From the NCBI RefSeq assembly GCF_000710915.1, contig NZ_BAUA01000024.1:55851-119850 (forward strand): 64,000 nt of DNA, written 5' to 3'. This DNA comes from Nocardia brasiliensis IFM 10847 (GTDB lineage Bacteria > Actinomycetota > Actinomycetes > Mycobacteriales > Mycobacteriaceae). The position numbers and the translations under genes are program-made. Of this stretch, positions 12,124-20,158 are shown piece after piece (the first letter of the stretch is position 1; each line of letters begins with the position of its first letter). Under the pieces are notes generated by a model, which was not told the origin of the DNA, ran no database searches, and was given only the letters and a program-made list of their open reading frames with translations.

Positions 12124-12876
12124 GTGACAGCGTCCACACCGGAGCGGCGGGGTTCTTACGGATTCGACGCGCCACCGATCATGGTCCTGCTAGGCGTGCT
12201 CGCGCTCGGATCCCTGATCGGTGCGGTGGTCGACGTGCTGGTCGGCGAACTCGCGTCGGCGGCGGTGCTGGTGTTGATCGGGCTCGCGATGGCCGCGCAG
12301 TTCGGCCTGTTCCTGCACGCCACCCGGCGGGGCAAGTTCCGCGCCTGGGACGGACTGCTGGACGACCTGCGGCTGCGCGGCGACGAGCGGCTGCTCGATC
12401 TCGGCTGCGGGCGTGGTGCGGTGCTGCTCGCCGCGGCCAAGCGCCTGCCCGAGGGTAAGGCCGTCGGCATCGATCTGTGGCGTTCGGTCGACCAATCCGG
12501 CAACAATTCCGCGACCACCGAGCAGAACGCGGTCGCCGAGCAGGTCGCGGACCGGATCGAACTGCACACCGGCGACATCACCTCGTTGCCGTTCCGGACC
12601 GGCGAGTTCGATGTCGTCGTCTCCAGCCTGGCCATCCACAACATCAAATCCTCGGCGGGGCGCGCCGCCGCCGTGCGGGAGGCGCTGCGCGTGCTGCGCC
12701 CCGGCGGACACCTCGTCCTCGTCGATATCGGCCGGACCGGCGAATACGAGACCACCCTCGTCGCCAACGGCGCGCAAGCCCTGCGCGCCCGAACCCTCGG
12801 CTGGCAGCTCTGGTGGGGCGGCCCATGGATGCCGACCCGCACCCTGAGCGCCACCGCCCCACCCGCCGCCGTCTGA
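12124..12876 (+). CDS. Membrane-anchored class I SAM-dependent methyltransferase
   Basis: 250 residues from the GTG at 12124. Two hydrophobic helices (about 21-62; MVLLGVLALGSLIGAVVDVL and AAVLVLIGLAMAAQFGLFL) precede a class I methyltransferase fold: SAM-binding motif I LLDLGCGRGAVLLAA near 90-104, an acidic VGIDLWR, FDVVVSSLAIHNI and LRPGGHLVLVDIG. The N-terminal membrane anchor is the distinguishing feature of this subgroup. The acceptor substrate is unknown. Confidence 0.88.
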   Translation: MTASTPERRGSYGFDAPPIMVLLGVLALGSLIGAVVDVLVGELASAAVLVLIGLAMAAQFGLFLHATRRGKFRAWDGLLDDLRLRGDERLLDLGCGRGAVLLAAAKRLPEGKAVGIDLWRSVDQSGNNSATTEQNAVAEQVADRIELHTGDITSLPFRTGEFDVVVSSLAIHNIKSSAGRAAAVREALRVLRPGGHLVLVDIGRTGEYETTLVANGAQALRARTLGWQLWWGGPWMPTRTLSATAPPAAV

Positions 12877-12890
12877 ACGCCCGCGTGGCC

Positions 12891-13055
12891 TCAGTTGAAG
12901 AGGTTCGCGATGCCGGAGGCGATGGCGCGCAGCAGGCGGAAGCCGCCCGCGGTGGCGTATTCCACGGCGACGTCCTGGCCGATGTCGGTGACTGTCTCGC
13001 GGGCGGTGTCGCGGGCGGTGCTACGTCTGCGTCGGCGGCGGCGGAAGATCCCCAT
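12891..13055 (-). CDS. Small basic protein, 54 aa
   Basis: A short gene on the minus strand, starting at the ATG complementary to 13053-13055. The protein begins MGIFRRRRRRRSTARDTA, continues with acidic-amphipathic residues (ETVTDIGQDVAVEYATAGG) and ends RAIASGIANLFN. The run of seven arginines followed by an amphipathic C-terminal helix suggests nucleic-acid or membrane-surface binding, but no family is recognised. Codon third positions are GC-rich as in genuine genes here. It converges with the methyltransferase gene, 14 bases away. Confidence 0.6.
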   Translation of the reverse strand: MGIFRRRRRRRSTARDTARETVTDIGQDVAVEYATAGGFRLLRAIASGIANLFN

Positions 13056-13100
13056 GACCTGTTATACCGGCGGGCCGCGGCGGCGCAACAAGTCCAGGCG

Positions 13101-13133
13101 ATTTCAGGTGCTCGCGGTCCATCTGGCACAATG
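13101..13133 (+). promoter_or_regulatory. rpsP promoter with ATCTGGCACAATG element
   Basis: ATCTGGCACAATG (13121-13133) is identical to a sequence at 26031-26043 upstream of rplS, each about 120-150 bases before a ribosomal protein start. CACAAT would be the -10 hexamer. Both copies are also preceded at a similar distance by CTCGCG. The repeated motif at two ribosomal-protein genes is the evidence. Confidence 0.55.
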
Positions 13134-13280
13134 AACCACCGTCCTTCCGGACGAAGTGTCAGCCCGTCTCCGGTTACGTACCGCGCGGCGGTCACACACT
13201 CCAAGCGCTAAACCGGGCTCGCAGACCATGCGGGTCGCTGAATTGCGCCGTGACCAACCTATGAAAGAGGCAGAACAAGC

Positions 13281-13712
13281 ATGGCTGTTCGCATCAAGCT
13301 CACCCGTATGGGCAAGATCCGCAACCCGCAGTACCGCATCGTCGTCGCGGACGCCCGCACCCGCCGGGACGGCCGGTCCATCGAGTCCATCGGCAAGTAC
13401 CACCCGAAGGAAGAGCCGTCGCTCATCGAGATCGATTCCGAGCGCGCTCAGTACTGGCTGGGTGTCGGCGCGCAGCCGACCGAGCCCGTCCAGCGCCTGC
13501 TGGAGATCACCGGTGACTGGCAGAAGTTCAAGGGCCTGCCGGGCGCCGAGGGCACGCTGAAGGTCAAGGCCGCCAAGGCGTCCAAACTGGACCTGTTCAA
13601 CGCCGCGCTGGCCGCCGCCGACAACGCCCCGACCACCGAGGCCGTCACCCCGAAGAAGAAGGCCGCCAAGAAGGACGAGGCCGCCGTGGCCGAGACCGAG
13701 GCTGCTGAGTAA
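13281..13712 (+). CDS. rpsP: 30S ribosomal protein S16
   Basis: Ribosomal protein of the small subunit body, needed for 30S assembly. The S16 core ([20 protein letters not shown] ... [16 protein letters not shown]) fills the first ~80 residues. A 60-residue Ala/Lys/Glu-rich tail, common in actinobacteria, brings it to 143. It is the first gene of rpsP-khpA-rimM-trmD. Its stop overlaps the next start by one base (TAATG), so the two are coupled. Confidence 0.98.
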   Translation: MAVRIKLTRMGKIRNPQYRIVVADARTRRDGRSIESIGKYHPKEEPSLIEIDSERAQYWLGVGAQPTEPVQRLLEITGDWQKFKGLPGAEGTLKVKAAKASKLDLFNAALAAADNAPTTEAVTPKKKAAKKDEAAVAETEAAE

Positions 13713-13954
13713 TGAGCGCAGTCGTCGCCGATGCTGTGGAACATTTGGTTCGCGGCATCGTCGCGAATCCGGATGACGTCCGCGTCGAGCTGATCACCGG
13801 CCGTCGCGGACGCACCGTCGAGGTGCACGTTCACCCTGATGACCTGGGCAAGGTGATCGGTCGCGGCGGTCGTACCGCGACCGCGCTGCGCACCCTGGTC
13901 GCCGGCATCGGCGGCCGGGGCATCCGGGTCGACGTGGTCGACACCGACCAGTAG
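13712..13954 (+). CDS. khpA: KH-domain RNA-binding protein KhpA
   Basis: 80-residue single KH domain with the GxxG loop GKVIGRGGRTATALR near residue 49. KhpA proteins bind RNA, often with KhpB, and affect translation and cell elongation in Gram-positives. It is embedded in the rpsP operon as usual and runs directly into rimM with no spacer. Length and context leave little doubt. Confidence 0.95.
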   Translation: MSAVVADAVEHLVRGIVANPDDVRVELITGRRGRTVEVHVHPDDLGKVIGRGGRTATALRTLVAGIGGRGIRVDVVDTDQ

Positions 13955-14479
13955 ATGGAACTTGTCGTAGGACGGGTCGCCAAGTCGCACGGCGTGCGTG
14001 GCGAGTTGGTCGTCGAGATACGCACCGACGAGCCGCAGGCCCGGTTCGCGCCGGGCAGCACGCTGCGCGGACGGCTGGCGCGGTCCAAGGAAGTTCGTGA
14101 GTTCACCGTGGAGTCGGCCCGAGAGCACTCGGGCCGGCTTCTGGTGTTTCTCGACGGCGTCAGCGGTCGCGAGGCGGCCGACGCGTTGCGCGGCATGCTG
14201 TTCGTGGTGGACAGCGCCGACCTGCCGCCCTCGGCGGATCCGGACGAGTACTACGACCACGAACTCGAGGGACTGACCGTCCAGCTCACCGACGAGACCG
14301 TGGTCGGCACCGTGCGCGAGGTCCTGCATTCGGCTGCGGGAGAACTGCTTTCGGTGCGGGCCGCCGCGGACGGCCGGGAGATCCTGATCCCGTTCGTCAC
14401 CGCGATCGTGCCCACCGTCTCGCTGGCGGACCGGCTGATCGTCATCGATCCGCCCGAGGGACTGCTCGATCCGGAATAG
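13955..14479 (+). CDS. rimM: 16S rRNA processing/maturation protein RimM
   Basis: 30S maturation factor that binds S19 and assists folding of the 16S 3' domain. 174 residues, with the N-terminal barrel ([20 protein letters not shown]) and the PRC-barrel ([13 protein letters not shown]...[12 protein letters not shown]). The ATG immediately follows the khpA TAG. The end GLLDPE and the length are normal. Confidence 0.97.
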   Translation: MELVVGRVAKSHGVRGELVVEIRTDEPQARFAPGSTLRGRLARSKEVREFTVESAREHSGRLLVFLDGVSGREAADALRGMLFVVDSADLPPSADPDEYYDHELEGLTVQLTDETVVGTVREVLHSAAGELLSVRAAADGREILIPFVTAIVPTVSLADRLIVIDPPEGLLDPE

Positions 14480-14490
14480 GGGATGAGCGC

Positions 14491-15168
14491 ATGAAACTCG
14501 ACGTCGTCACGATCTTCCCCGAGTACCTCGAGCCGCTGCGGACCGCGCTGCTCGGCAAGGCCATCGACAAGGGCCTGATCTCGGTCGCCGTGCACGATCT
14601 GCGCGACTGGACGCACGACGTGCACAAGTCCGTCGACGATTCCCCGTACGGCGGCGGCCCCGGCATGGTCATGAAGCCGACGGTGTGGGGCGACGCGCTG
14701 GACGCGGTCTGTCCCGACGACGCGTTGCTCGTCGTCCCGACGCCCGCGGGCGTCCCGTTCACCCAGGCGACCGCGCAGCGCTGGGCCACCGAGGACCATC
14801 TCGTCTTCGCCTGCGGCCGGTACGAGGGCATCGATCAACGCGTCTTCGACGATGCCGCCCGTCGGGTGCGCGTCGAAGAGGTGAGCATCGGCGACTACGT
14901 CCTGATCGGCGGGGAGGCCGCCGTGCTGGTGATGGCCGAGGCCGTGGTCCGGCTGATCCCCGGTGTGCTCGGCAATCAGCAATCCCACCAAGAGGATTCG
15001 TTCTCGGACGGTCTGCTCGAGGGCCCCAGCTACACCCGTCCGGTCACCTGGCGCGAGCTCGAGGTCCCGCCGATCCTGCTCTCGGGCGACCACGCCAAGG
15101 TGGCCGCCTGGCGCCGCGAGCAGTCCCTCGCGCGCACCCGTGAGCGCCGTCCCGATCTCCTGCCCTGA
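14491..15168 (+). CDS. trmD: tRNA (guanine-N1)-methyltransferase TrmD
   Basis: SPOUT-class enzyme that methylates G37 of tRNAs to prevent frameshifting. 225 residues with the knotted SAM site: [14 protein letters not shown] near 109, and [20 protein letters not shown] near 131. The Asp needed for base attack is in the [19 protein letters not shown] segment. Last gene of the rpsP operon; 10 bases separate its stop from the convergent LuxR-type gene. Confidence 0.97.
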   Translation: MKLDVVTIFPEYLEPLRTALLGKAIDKGLISVAVHDLRDWTHDVHKSVDDSPYGGGPGMVMKPTVWGDALDAVCPDDALLVVPTPAGVPFTQATAQRWATEDHLVFACGRYEGIDQRVFDDAARRVRVEEVSIGDYVLIGGEAAVLVMAEAVVRLIPGVLGNQQSHQEDSFSDGLLEGPSYTRPVTWRELEVPPILLSGDHAKVAAWRREQSLARTRERRPDLLP

Positions 15169-15178
15169 CGCGCCGGGT

Positions 15179-16030
15179 CTAGGGCAGCAGCCCGTGCCGC
15201 CGCGCCGCGACCACCGCCTCGTGGCGTGAGTGCGCGTCCAGTTTCGTCATCGCGTTGCGCAGATAGCTCTTGACCGTTTCCGCGGCGAGCGAGAGTCGTT
15301 GCGCCGTCTCCTGATTCGTGCATCCCAGGGCGACCTGGGAGAGCACGTCCAACTCCCGCCGGGACAACTGGGGCGCGTCGGCGGCAGGTTCGCCGGCCAT
15401 GACGCGGGTGAGGCGTTCGCACACCGTGTGCAGCCGGCCGCGCAGGTTGTCGTCGTCGGCCGAGCGGGCCATGCCGCGCAGCTCGGCGTGGATGTCGCGG
15501 AGTTCCTCGGCGACCGCGGGCGCGGTGTCGGAGGCGGGCGCGGTCATCTCCAGCAGGCGCAGCCTGCGGTCCACCTCGTCCCGGATGGCGATCTCGGTGG
15601 CCAGCCTGCGACCCGCCTGCACGACCAGATCGGCGGTGCGGTCGCCGATCGGACTCGCGCCGCGGGTGGCGGCGTAGAGCACGGCCCGTGAACACTGGCC
15701 GACCACCACCGGCACGGCGACGATCGAGCGCAACCCTTCGCCGGACACCGGCCCGTCGTAGTGATGGGTGATCGTGGAGGTGTTGACGTAGTCGGCGACC
15801 GACGCCGGGCGGCCGGACTCCATCACCCGCCCGCCCAGCCCCGAGGTGCGCAGCACGGACAGACCGCGCAGTCCATTGGTCAGCGTGCCGACGAATTCCG
15901 ATAGCAGCAGCGCATCGCCGTGTACCTCGCCGCCGAACGCCACCGGTACCCCGGCCGTGCCCGCTACCCAGCGGATTTCGGCGCGCAGCGCGTCTGAGTC
16001 GCGCGGGCGGAGCAGCGCGGTGTGGGTCAT
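15179..16030 (-). CDS. GAF/LuxR-type transcriptional regulator
   Basis: 283 residues from the ATG at 16030. The N-terminal ~170 residues look like a GAF-type sensor (FGGEVHGDALLLSEF, IVAVPVVVGQCSRAVLYAAT). The C terminus is a LuxR helix-turn-helix: LSRRELDVLSQVALGCTNQE, TAQRLSLAAETVKSYLRNAM, TKLDAHSRHEAV. There is no receiver domain. Divergent transcription from two acyl-CoA synthetase genes suggests that it senses an acid or its CoA ester and controls them. Confidence 0.9.
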   Translation of the reverse strand: MTHTALLRPRDSDALRAEIRWVAGTAGVPVAFGGEVHGDALLLSEFVGTLTNGLRGLSVLRTSGLGGRVMESGRPASVADYVNTSTITHHYDGPVSGEGLRSIVAVPVVVGQCSRAVLYAATRGASPIGDRTADLVVQAGRRLATEIAIRDEVDRRLRLLEMTAPASDTAPAVAEELRDIHAELRGMARSADDDNLRGRLHTVCERLTRVMAGEPAADAPQLSRRELDVLSQVALGCTNQETAQRLSLAAETVKSYLRNAMTKLDAHSRHEAVVAARRHGLLP

Positions 16031-16103
16031 GGGACTCACCCTTTTCGGGGAGTGGCGAACTAGGTGTGACCCACATCCTATTAGGACCAACGGGACGTAG
16101 TGC

Positions 16104-16158
16104 GTGTTCGGTCACGCCTGGCGCGCGGCGGGGACGCGCCAGTGCGTGACCCGAACAC
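16104..16158. promoter_or_regulatory. Long imperfect inverted repeat before the acyl-CoA synthetase start
   Basis: The left arm (16104-16125, GTGTTCGGTCACGC then CTGGCGCG) pairs with the right arm (16135-16158, CGCGCCAG then TGCGTGACCCGAACAC), interrupted only by one- and two-base bulges, around a 9-base loop. It ends two bases before the AGGAG of the synthetase gene. It could be the binding site of the divergent LuxR-type regulator, or an RNA hairpin limiting ribosome access. Confidence 0.55.
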
Positions 16159-16172
16159 TGAGGAGTGACGAG

Positions 16173-17801
16173 ATGGGTATCGACTTGAATCCACGCGTGC
16201 GGGAGTTGCTGGACATGTACGACCGGCCGACGGCCTCGGCCGCCGACGTACTGTGCGACCGGCATCCCGCGAACGGGATCGCGTTCACCATCGTCGAGAG
16301 CGACCTGTCGTCGACCGATCTCACCTATGGCGAACTGCGGGAGCGCTCGTCCCGGTTCGCCGCGGCGCTGGCCGACCTCGGGATCGGGCCCGGCGATCGG
16401 GTCGCGACCTTGATGGCGAAGTCCGCGGACCTGGTGGTCGCCCTGCTGGCCATCTGGCGTCGCGGGGCGGTGCACGTCCCGCTGTTCACCGCGTTCGCGC
16501 CGCCCGCCATCGCGTTCCGGCTCGAGGCGAGCCGGACCACGGTCGTCATCGCCGACGCCGACCAGGCGAGCAAGCTCGCGCCCGGGCCGGACATGCCCGC
16601 GAACGCACCGTGGCAGGTCATCGTCAGCGGTGCGGCGCCGAGCGGCACGCTGAGCATGGCGCAGCTGCTGGCCGGCAAGTCCGCGAACGATCCGAACGCC
16701 GCCGCGGTCGCGGTCGGCGGCGACGGGCTGCTGATCCAGCTGTTCACCAGCGGCACCACCGGCACGCCGAAGGGGGTGCCGATTCCGTTGCGCGCCTTGG
16801 CTTCCTTCCAGGCGTACCAGGAGTTCGCGCTCGACGTCCGCACGGACGACGTGTACTGGAACGCGGCCGATCCGGGCTGGGCCTACGGTCTCTACTGGGC
16901 GATTCTGTCGCCGCTGTCCAGCGGCATCCGCAGCCTGCTGCTGCACGCGGGTTTCTCCGCGCCGCTCACCTGGCAGGTGCTCGAACACTTCGGCGTCACG
17001 AATTTCACCGCCGCGCCGACGGTGTACCGCGCGCTGCGGGCGGCGGGCGGCACGCCGCCGCGGATCAGGTTGCGCCGCGCGTCGTCGGCGGGTGAACCGC
17101 TCACGCCGGAGGTCGTGGCCTGGTCGCTGGAGAATCTCGGCGTCGCGGTGCGCGATCACTACGGCCAGACCGAGCACGGCATGCTCATCTGCAATGCCTG
17201 GCACGAGGCGCTCGACGCGGAGGTGCCCGCGGGGTCGATGGGACGCACACTGCCGGGCTGGACCTGCGCGGTGCTGGCCGACAACGCGGACACCGTCGCG
17301 CCCGTCGGCGAACTCGGCCGCGTCGCGATCGACACGGCCAACAGTCCGCTGCTGTGGTTCCTCGGCTATCTGGACGCGCCCGAACGCACCGCGCAGCGCT
17401 TCACGCCGGACGGCCGCTGGTACATCACCGGTGACGCGGGCTCGCAGGACGAGAACGGCTGCTTCCGCTTCTCCGCCCGGGACGACGACGTGATCATCAT
17501 GGCCGGGTACCGGATCGGCCCTTTCGAGGTGGAAAGCGTACTGGTGCTGCACGATCAGGTCGCCGAGGCCGCCGTGGTCGGCATGCCCGACGAACTGCGC
17601 GGCGAGGTGCTGGAGGCGTTCGTGGTGTTGCGCAACGGTTCCGGGGGCAGCGACGAGCTCGCGGCGGAGTTGCAGGATCTGGTGAAGCGGAAGTTCGCCG
17701 CACACGCCTATCCGCGCACCGTGCATTTCGTGCCGGAGCTGCCGAAGACGCCCAGCGGCAAAGTGCAGCGATTCGTGCTGCGGCAGAAGGGAAACAAGTG
17801 A
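16173..17801 (+). CDS. AMP-forming acyl-CoA synthetase (acetyl-CoA-synthetase-like)
   Basis: Adenylates a carboxylic acid and transfers it to CoA. 542 residues from the ATG at 16173, which has AGGAG 8 bases upstream. Core motifs: [16 protein letters not shown] near 190 (phosphate-binding loop), [28 protein letters not shown] near 328, [24 protein letters not shown] and the catalytic-lysine loop KTPSGKVQR near the C terminus. The [11 protein letters not shown] segment places it nearest acetyl- and medium-chain acyl-CoA synthetases. Stop and next start overlap. Confidence 0.92.
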   Translation: MGIDLNPRVRELLDMYDRPTASAADVLCDRHPANGIAFTIVESDLSSTDLTYGELRERSSRFAAALADLGIGPGDRVATLMAKSADLVVALLAIWRRGAVHVPLFTAFAPPAIAFRLEASRTTVVIADADQASKLAPGPDMPANAPWQVIVSGAAPSGTLSMAQLLAGKSANDPNAAAVAVGGDGLLIQLFTSGTTGTPKGVPIPLRALASFQAYQEFALDVRTDDVYWNAADPGWAYGLYWAILSPLSSGIRSLLLHAGFSAPLTWQVLEHFGVTNFTAAPTVYRALRAAGGTPPRIRLRRASSAGEPLTPEVVAWSLENLGVAVRDHYGQTEHGMLICNAWHEALDAEVPAGSMGRTLPGWTCAVLADNADTVAPVGELGRVAIDTANSPLLWFLGYLDAPERTAQRFTPDGRWYITGDAGSQDENGCFRFSARDDDVIIMAGYRIGPFEVESVLVLHDQVAEAAVVGMPDELRGEVLEAFVVLRNGSGGSDELAAELQDLVKRKFAAHAYPRTVHFVPELPKTPSGKVQRFVLRQKGNK

Positions 17802-19426
17802 TGTCGCAGCCCAGCTACGCTTCGGGGACCTCGCAGACTCCACTGCTCGGCGACACCATCGGCGGCAATCTCGACCGCGCGGTGGCGGCGCATCCGGATC
17901 GGGAAGCGTTGGTGGACAAGACCTCCGATCGTCGTTGGACCTATCGGGAGCTGGGCGCGGCGATCGACGCGCTGGCCACCGGGTTGGCCGCGCGCGGCAT
18001 CGCGAAGGGGGACCGGGTCGGCATCTGGGCGCCGAACTGTGCGGAATGGTTCTTCGCGCAGTACGCGACGGCGAAGATCGGCGCGATCCTGGTGAACATC
18101 AACCCCGCCTACCGCACCAGCGAGCTGGAGTACGTCCTGCGGCAGGCGGGCGTGCGGGTGCTGATCGCGGCCGCGGAGTTCAAGACGTCGAACTATGTCG
18201 CGATGATCGACGAGGTCCGCCCGAACTGCCCGGCGCTGGAACAGGTGCTGATCCTCGGCACGCCGGAGTGGGATGAGCTGGCGCGGACCGCGATCGATCC
18301 GGATCGGCTGGCGGCGCGCGCCGCGGAACTGTCCATCGACGATCCGATCAACATCCAGTACACCTCGGGCACAACAGGTTTCCCCAAAGGGGCGACGCTG
18401 AGCCATCACAACATCCTGAACAACGGGTTCTTCGTCGGGGAGCTGTGCGGCTACACCGAGCAGGACCGGATCTGCGTGCCGGTGCCGTTCTATCACTGCT
18501 TCGGCATGGTGATGGGGAATCTGGCCGCCACCAGTCACGCGGCGACGGTGGTGATTCCGGCGCCCGCGTTCGATCCGGCGGCGACACTGGCCGCGGTCGA
18601 AGCCGAGCGTTGCACCTCGCTCTACGGCGTGCCGACCATGTTCATCGCCCTGCTCACCGAACTCGATACCGCCACACCGGATCTGTCCAGTCTGCGCACC
18701 GGCATCATGGCGGGCTCGCCGTGTCCGGTGGAGGTGATGAAGCGGGTGATCGATCGGATGGGCATGCACGAGGTGTGCATCTGCTACGGCATGACCGAGA
18801 CCTCGCCGGTCTCCACCCAGACCCGCCGCGACGACGGCATCGACCGCCGCACCGCCACCGTCGGCCGGGTCGGTCCGCATCTCGAGGTCAAAATCGTCGA
18901 TCCCGCAACGGGTCTCACCGTGCCCCGCGGCGAGCCGGGTGAATTGTGCACCCGCGGTTACTCGGTGATGCTCGGCTACTGGAGCGACCCCGGCAAGACC
19001 GCCGAGGCGATCGACGCCGCCCGCTGGATGCACACCGGCGATATCGGCGTGATGGACGACGACGGCTACCTGGCGATCACCGGGCGGATCAAGGACATGG
19101 TGATCCGCGGCGGCGAGAACATCTATCCGCGGGAGATCGAGGAGTTCCTCTACACCCACCCGGACATCCTGGATGCCCAGGTCATCGGCGTGCCCGACCC
19201 CAAGTACGGCGAGGAGCTGATGGCCTGGGTCCGGATGCGCGAGGGCGCGGCGCCGTTGGACGCGACGACGGTTCGCGAGTTCTGCGCCGGCAAACTGGCG
19301 CACTTCAAGATTCCGCGCTACGTGCACGTGGTGGACGAGTTCCCGATGACCGTCACCGGCAAGATCCGCAAGGCCGAAATGCGTGAATTGTCCCGTGCGC
19401 TACTCGCTTTGCCGGACCAGACCTGA
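17801..19426 (+). CDS. Fatty-acyl-CoA synthetase (FadD-like)
   Basis: Second AMP-binding enzyme, 541 residues. The ATG at 17801 shares its first base with the last base of the preceding TGA; a GTG three bases earlier is possible but sits closer to the GAAGGGA. Motifs: [18 protein letters not shown] near 186, [15 protein letters not shown] near 328, [34 protein letters not shown] and VTGKIRK. This resembles long/medium-chain ligases. Two synthetases of different subfamilies in one unit suggest overlapping substrate range or sequential activation steps. Confidence 0.92.
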   Translation: MSQPSYASGTSQTPLLGDTIGGNLDRAVAAHPDREALVDKTSDRRWTYRELGAAIDALATGLAARGIAKGDRVGIWAPNCAEWFFAQYATAKIGAILVNINPAYRTSELEYVLRQAGVRVLIAAAEFKTSNYVAMIDEVRPNCPALEQVLILGTPEWDELARTAIDPDRLAARAAELSIDDPINIQYTSGTTGFPKGATLSHHNILNNGFFVGELCGYTEQDRICVPVPFYHCFGMVMGNLAATSHAATVVIPAPAFDPAATLAAVEAERCTSLYGVPTMFIALLTELDTATPDLSSLRTGIMAGSPCPVEVMKRVIDRMGMHEVCICYGMTETSPVSTQTRRDDGIDRRTATVGRVGPHLEVKIVDPATGLTVPRGEPGELCTRGYSVMLGYWSDPGKTAEAIDAARWMHTGDIGVMDDDGYLAITGRIKDMVIRGGENIYPREIEEFLYTHPDILDAQVIGVPDPKYGEELMAWVRMREGAAPLDATTVREFCAGKLAHFKIPRYVHVVDEFPMTVTGKIRKAEMRELSRALLALPDQT

Positions 19427-19536
19427 GATGAGGTGCCCCGATTACTACGGTCATGTGACCTGGAGGCGGCGACCATAAGGTGGGATGAGTTCGACTGTCG
19501 GGGGGATCTGACACATCTGATATCGAGAGGCCTTGC

Positions 19537-19992
19537 ATGTCCATCGGTTCGTTGTCCCGTGTCCTGTCTTGTGTTTTCGCCACCGCGGCGCCACTGCTGG
19601 TGTTCGCGCCGGAGGCTGTCGCCGCGCCGGACGGCCAGTACAGCTGCTCGGGTGTCTTCCTGCTGGGCGACGGCACAGGGGAAGTCGAGTCGTGCATCTA
19701 CGCCGAGAACGGAGTACCGCGCGCCTTCGGCGGCCTCACCATCAAGAACACCATCACGCCGGACAACTGCACGATGGAGGTGACCGTCGTGGACCGTGGC
19801 GGCGCTCCCGACGGTTCCGACGCGCACGTCGCGACCAGCGAGTTCAACTGCTTCAACGGACGGTACCCGTCCCCGCCGCTGACCGTGGACGCCGCCGACG
19901 CGAAGCCGGGGCATCGCTACGTCACCGTCACCAAGGTCACCGTGAACGGTAACGTCAACTCGCCCATCTTCAGCCCGGAACTGGTCCTGTAG
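19537..19992 (+). CDS. Small secreted protein of unknown function
   Basis: 151 residues. The N-terminal 27-30 residues form a signal peptide (hydrophobic SCVFATAAPLLVFAPEAVA, cleavage likely after AVAA). The mature part contains four cysteines (YSCSG, ESCIY, DNCTM, FNCFN), enough for two disulfides, consistent with an exported, folded domain. It is rich in Thr/Val as beta-sheet proteins are. No family recognised. It stands alone between the synthetases and tex. Confidence 0.8.
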   Translation: MSIGSLSRVLSCVFATAAPLLVFAPEAVAAPDGQYSCSGVFLLGDGTGEVESCIYAENGVPRAFGGLTIKNTITPDNCTMEVTVVDRGGAPDGSDAHVATSEFNCFNGRYPSPPLTVDAADAKPGHRYVTVTKVTVNGNVNSPIFSPELVL

Positions 19993-20158
19993 TAGATGAT
20001 TCGCGGCTGCGCGCCGAAATCGCCGAACCGGGCCGGGCATCCTCGGCCCCGTTCGGCGTGCTCGCGTGCAGGCCGGACGCCCGCGGCGCGGTCGGTCGGG
20101 CAGGCCGGTTCACCTGGGTGCGGGCCCCGTGTCGGGCGACGGAGGTAGTGTCTCCGGC

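Noticed and set aside
15030..17843. Minus-strand frame of 937 codons across trmD, the LuxR-type gene and the synthetase
   Set aside because: It is antisense to or overlaps three well-supported genes in the wrong frame and shows no family motif.
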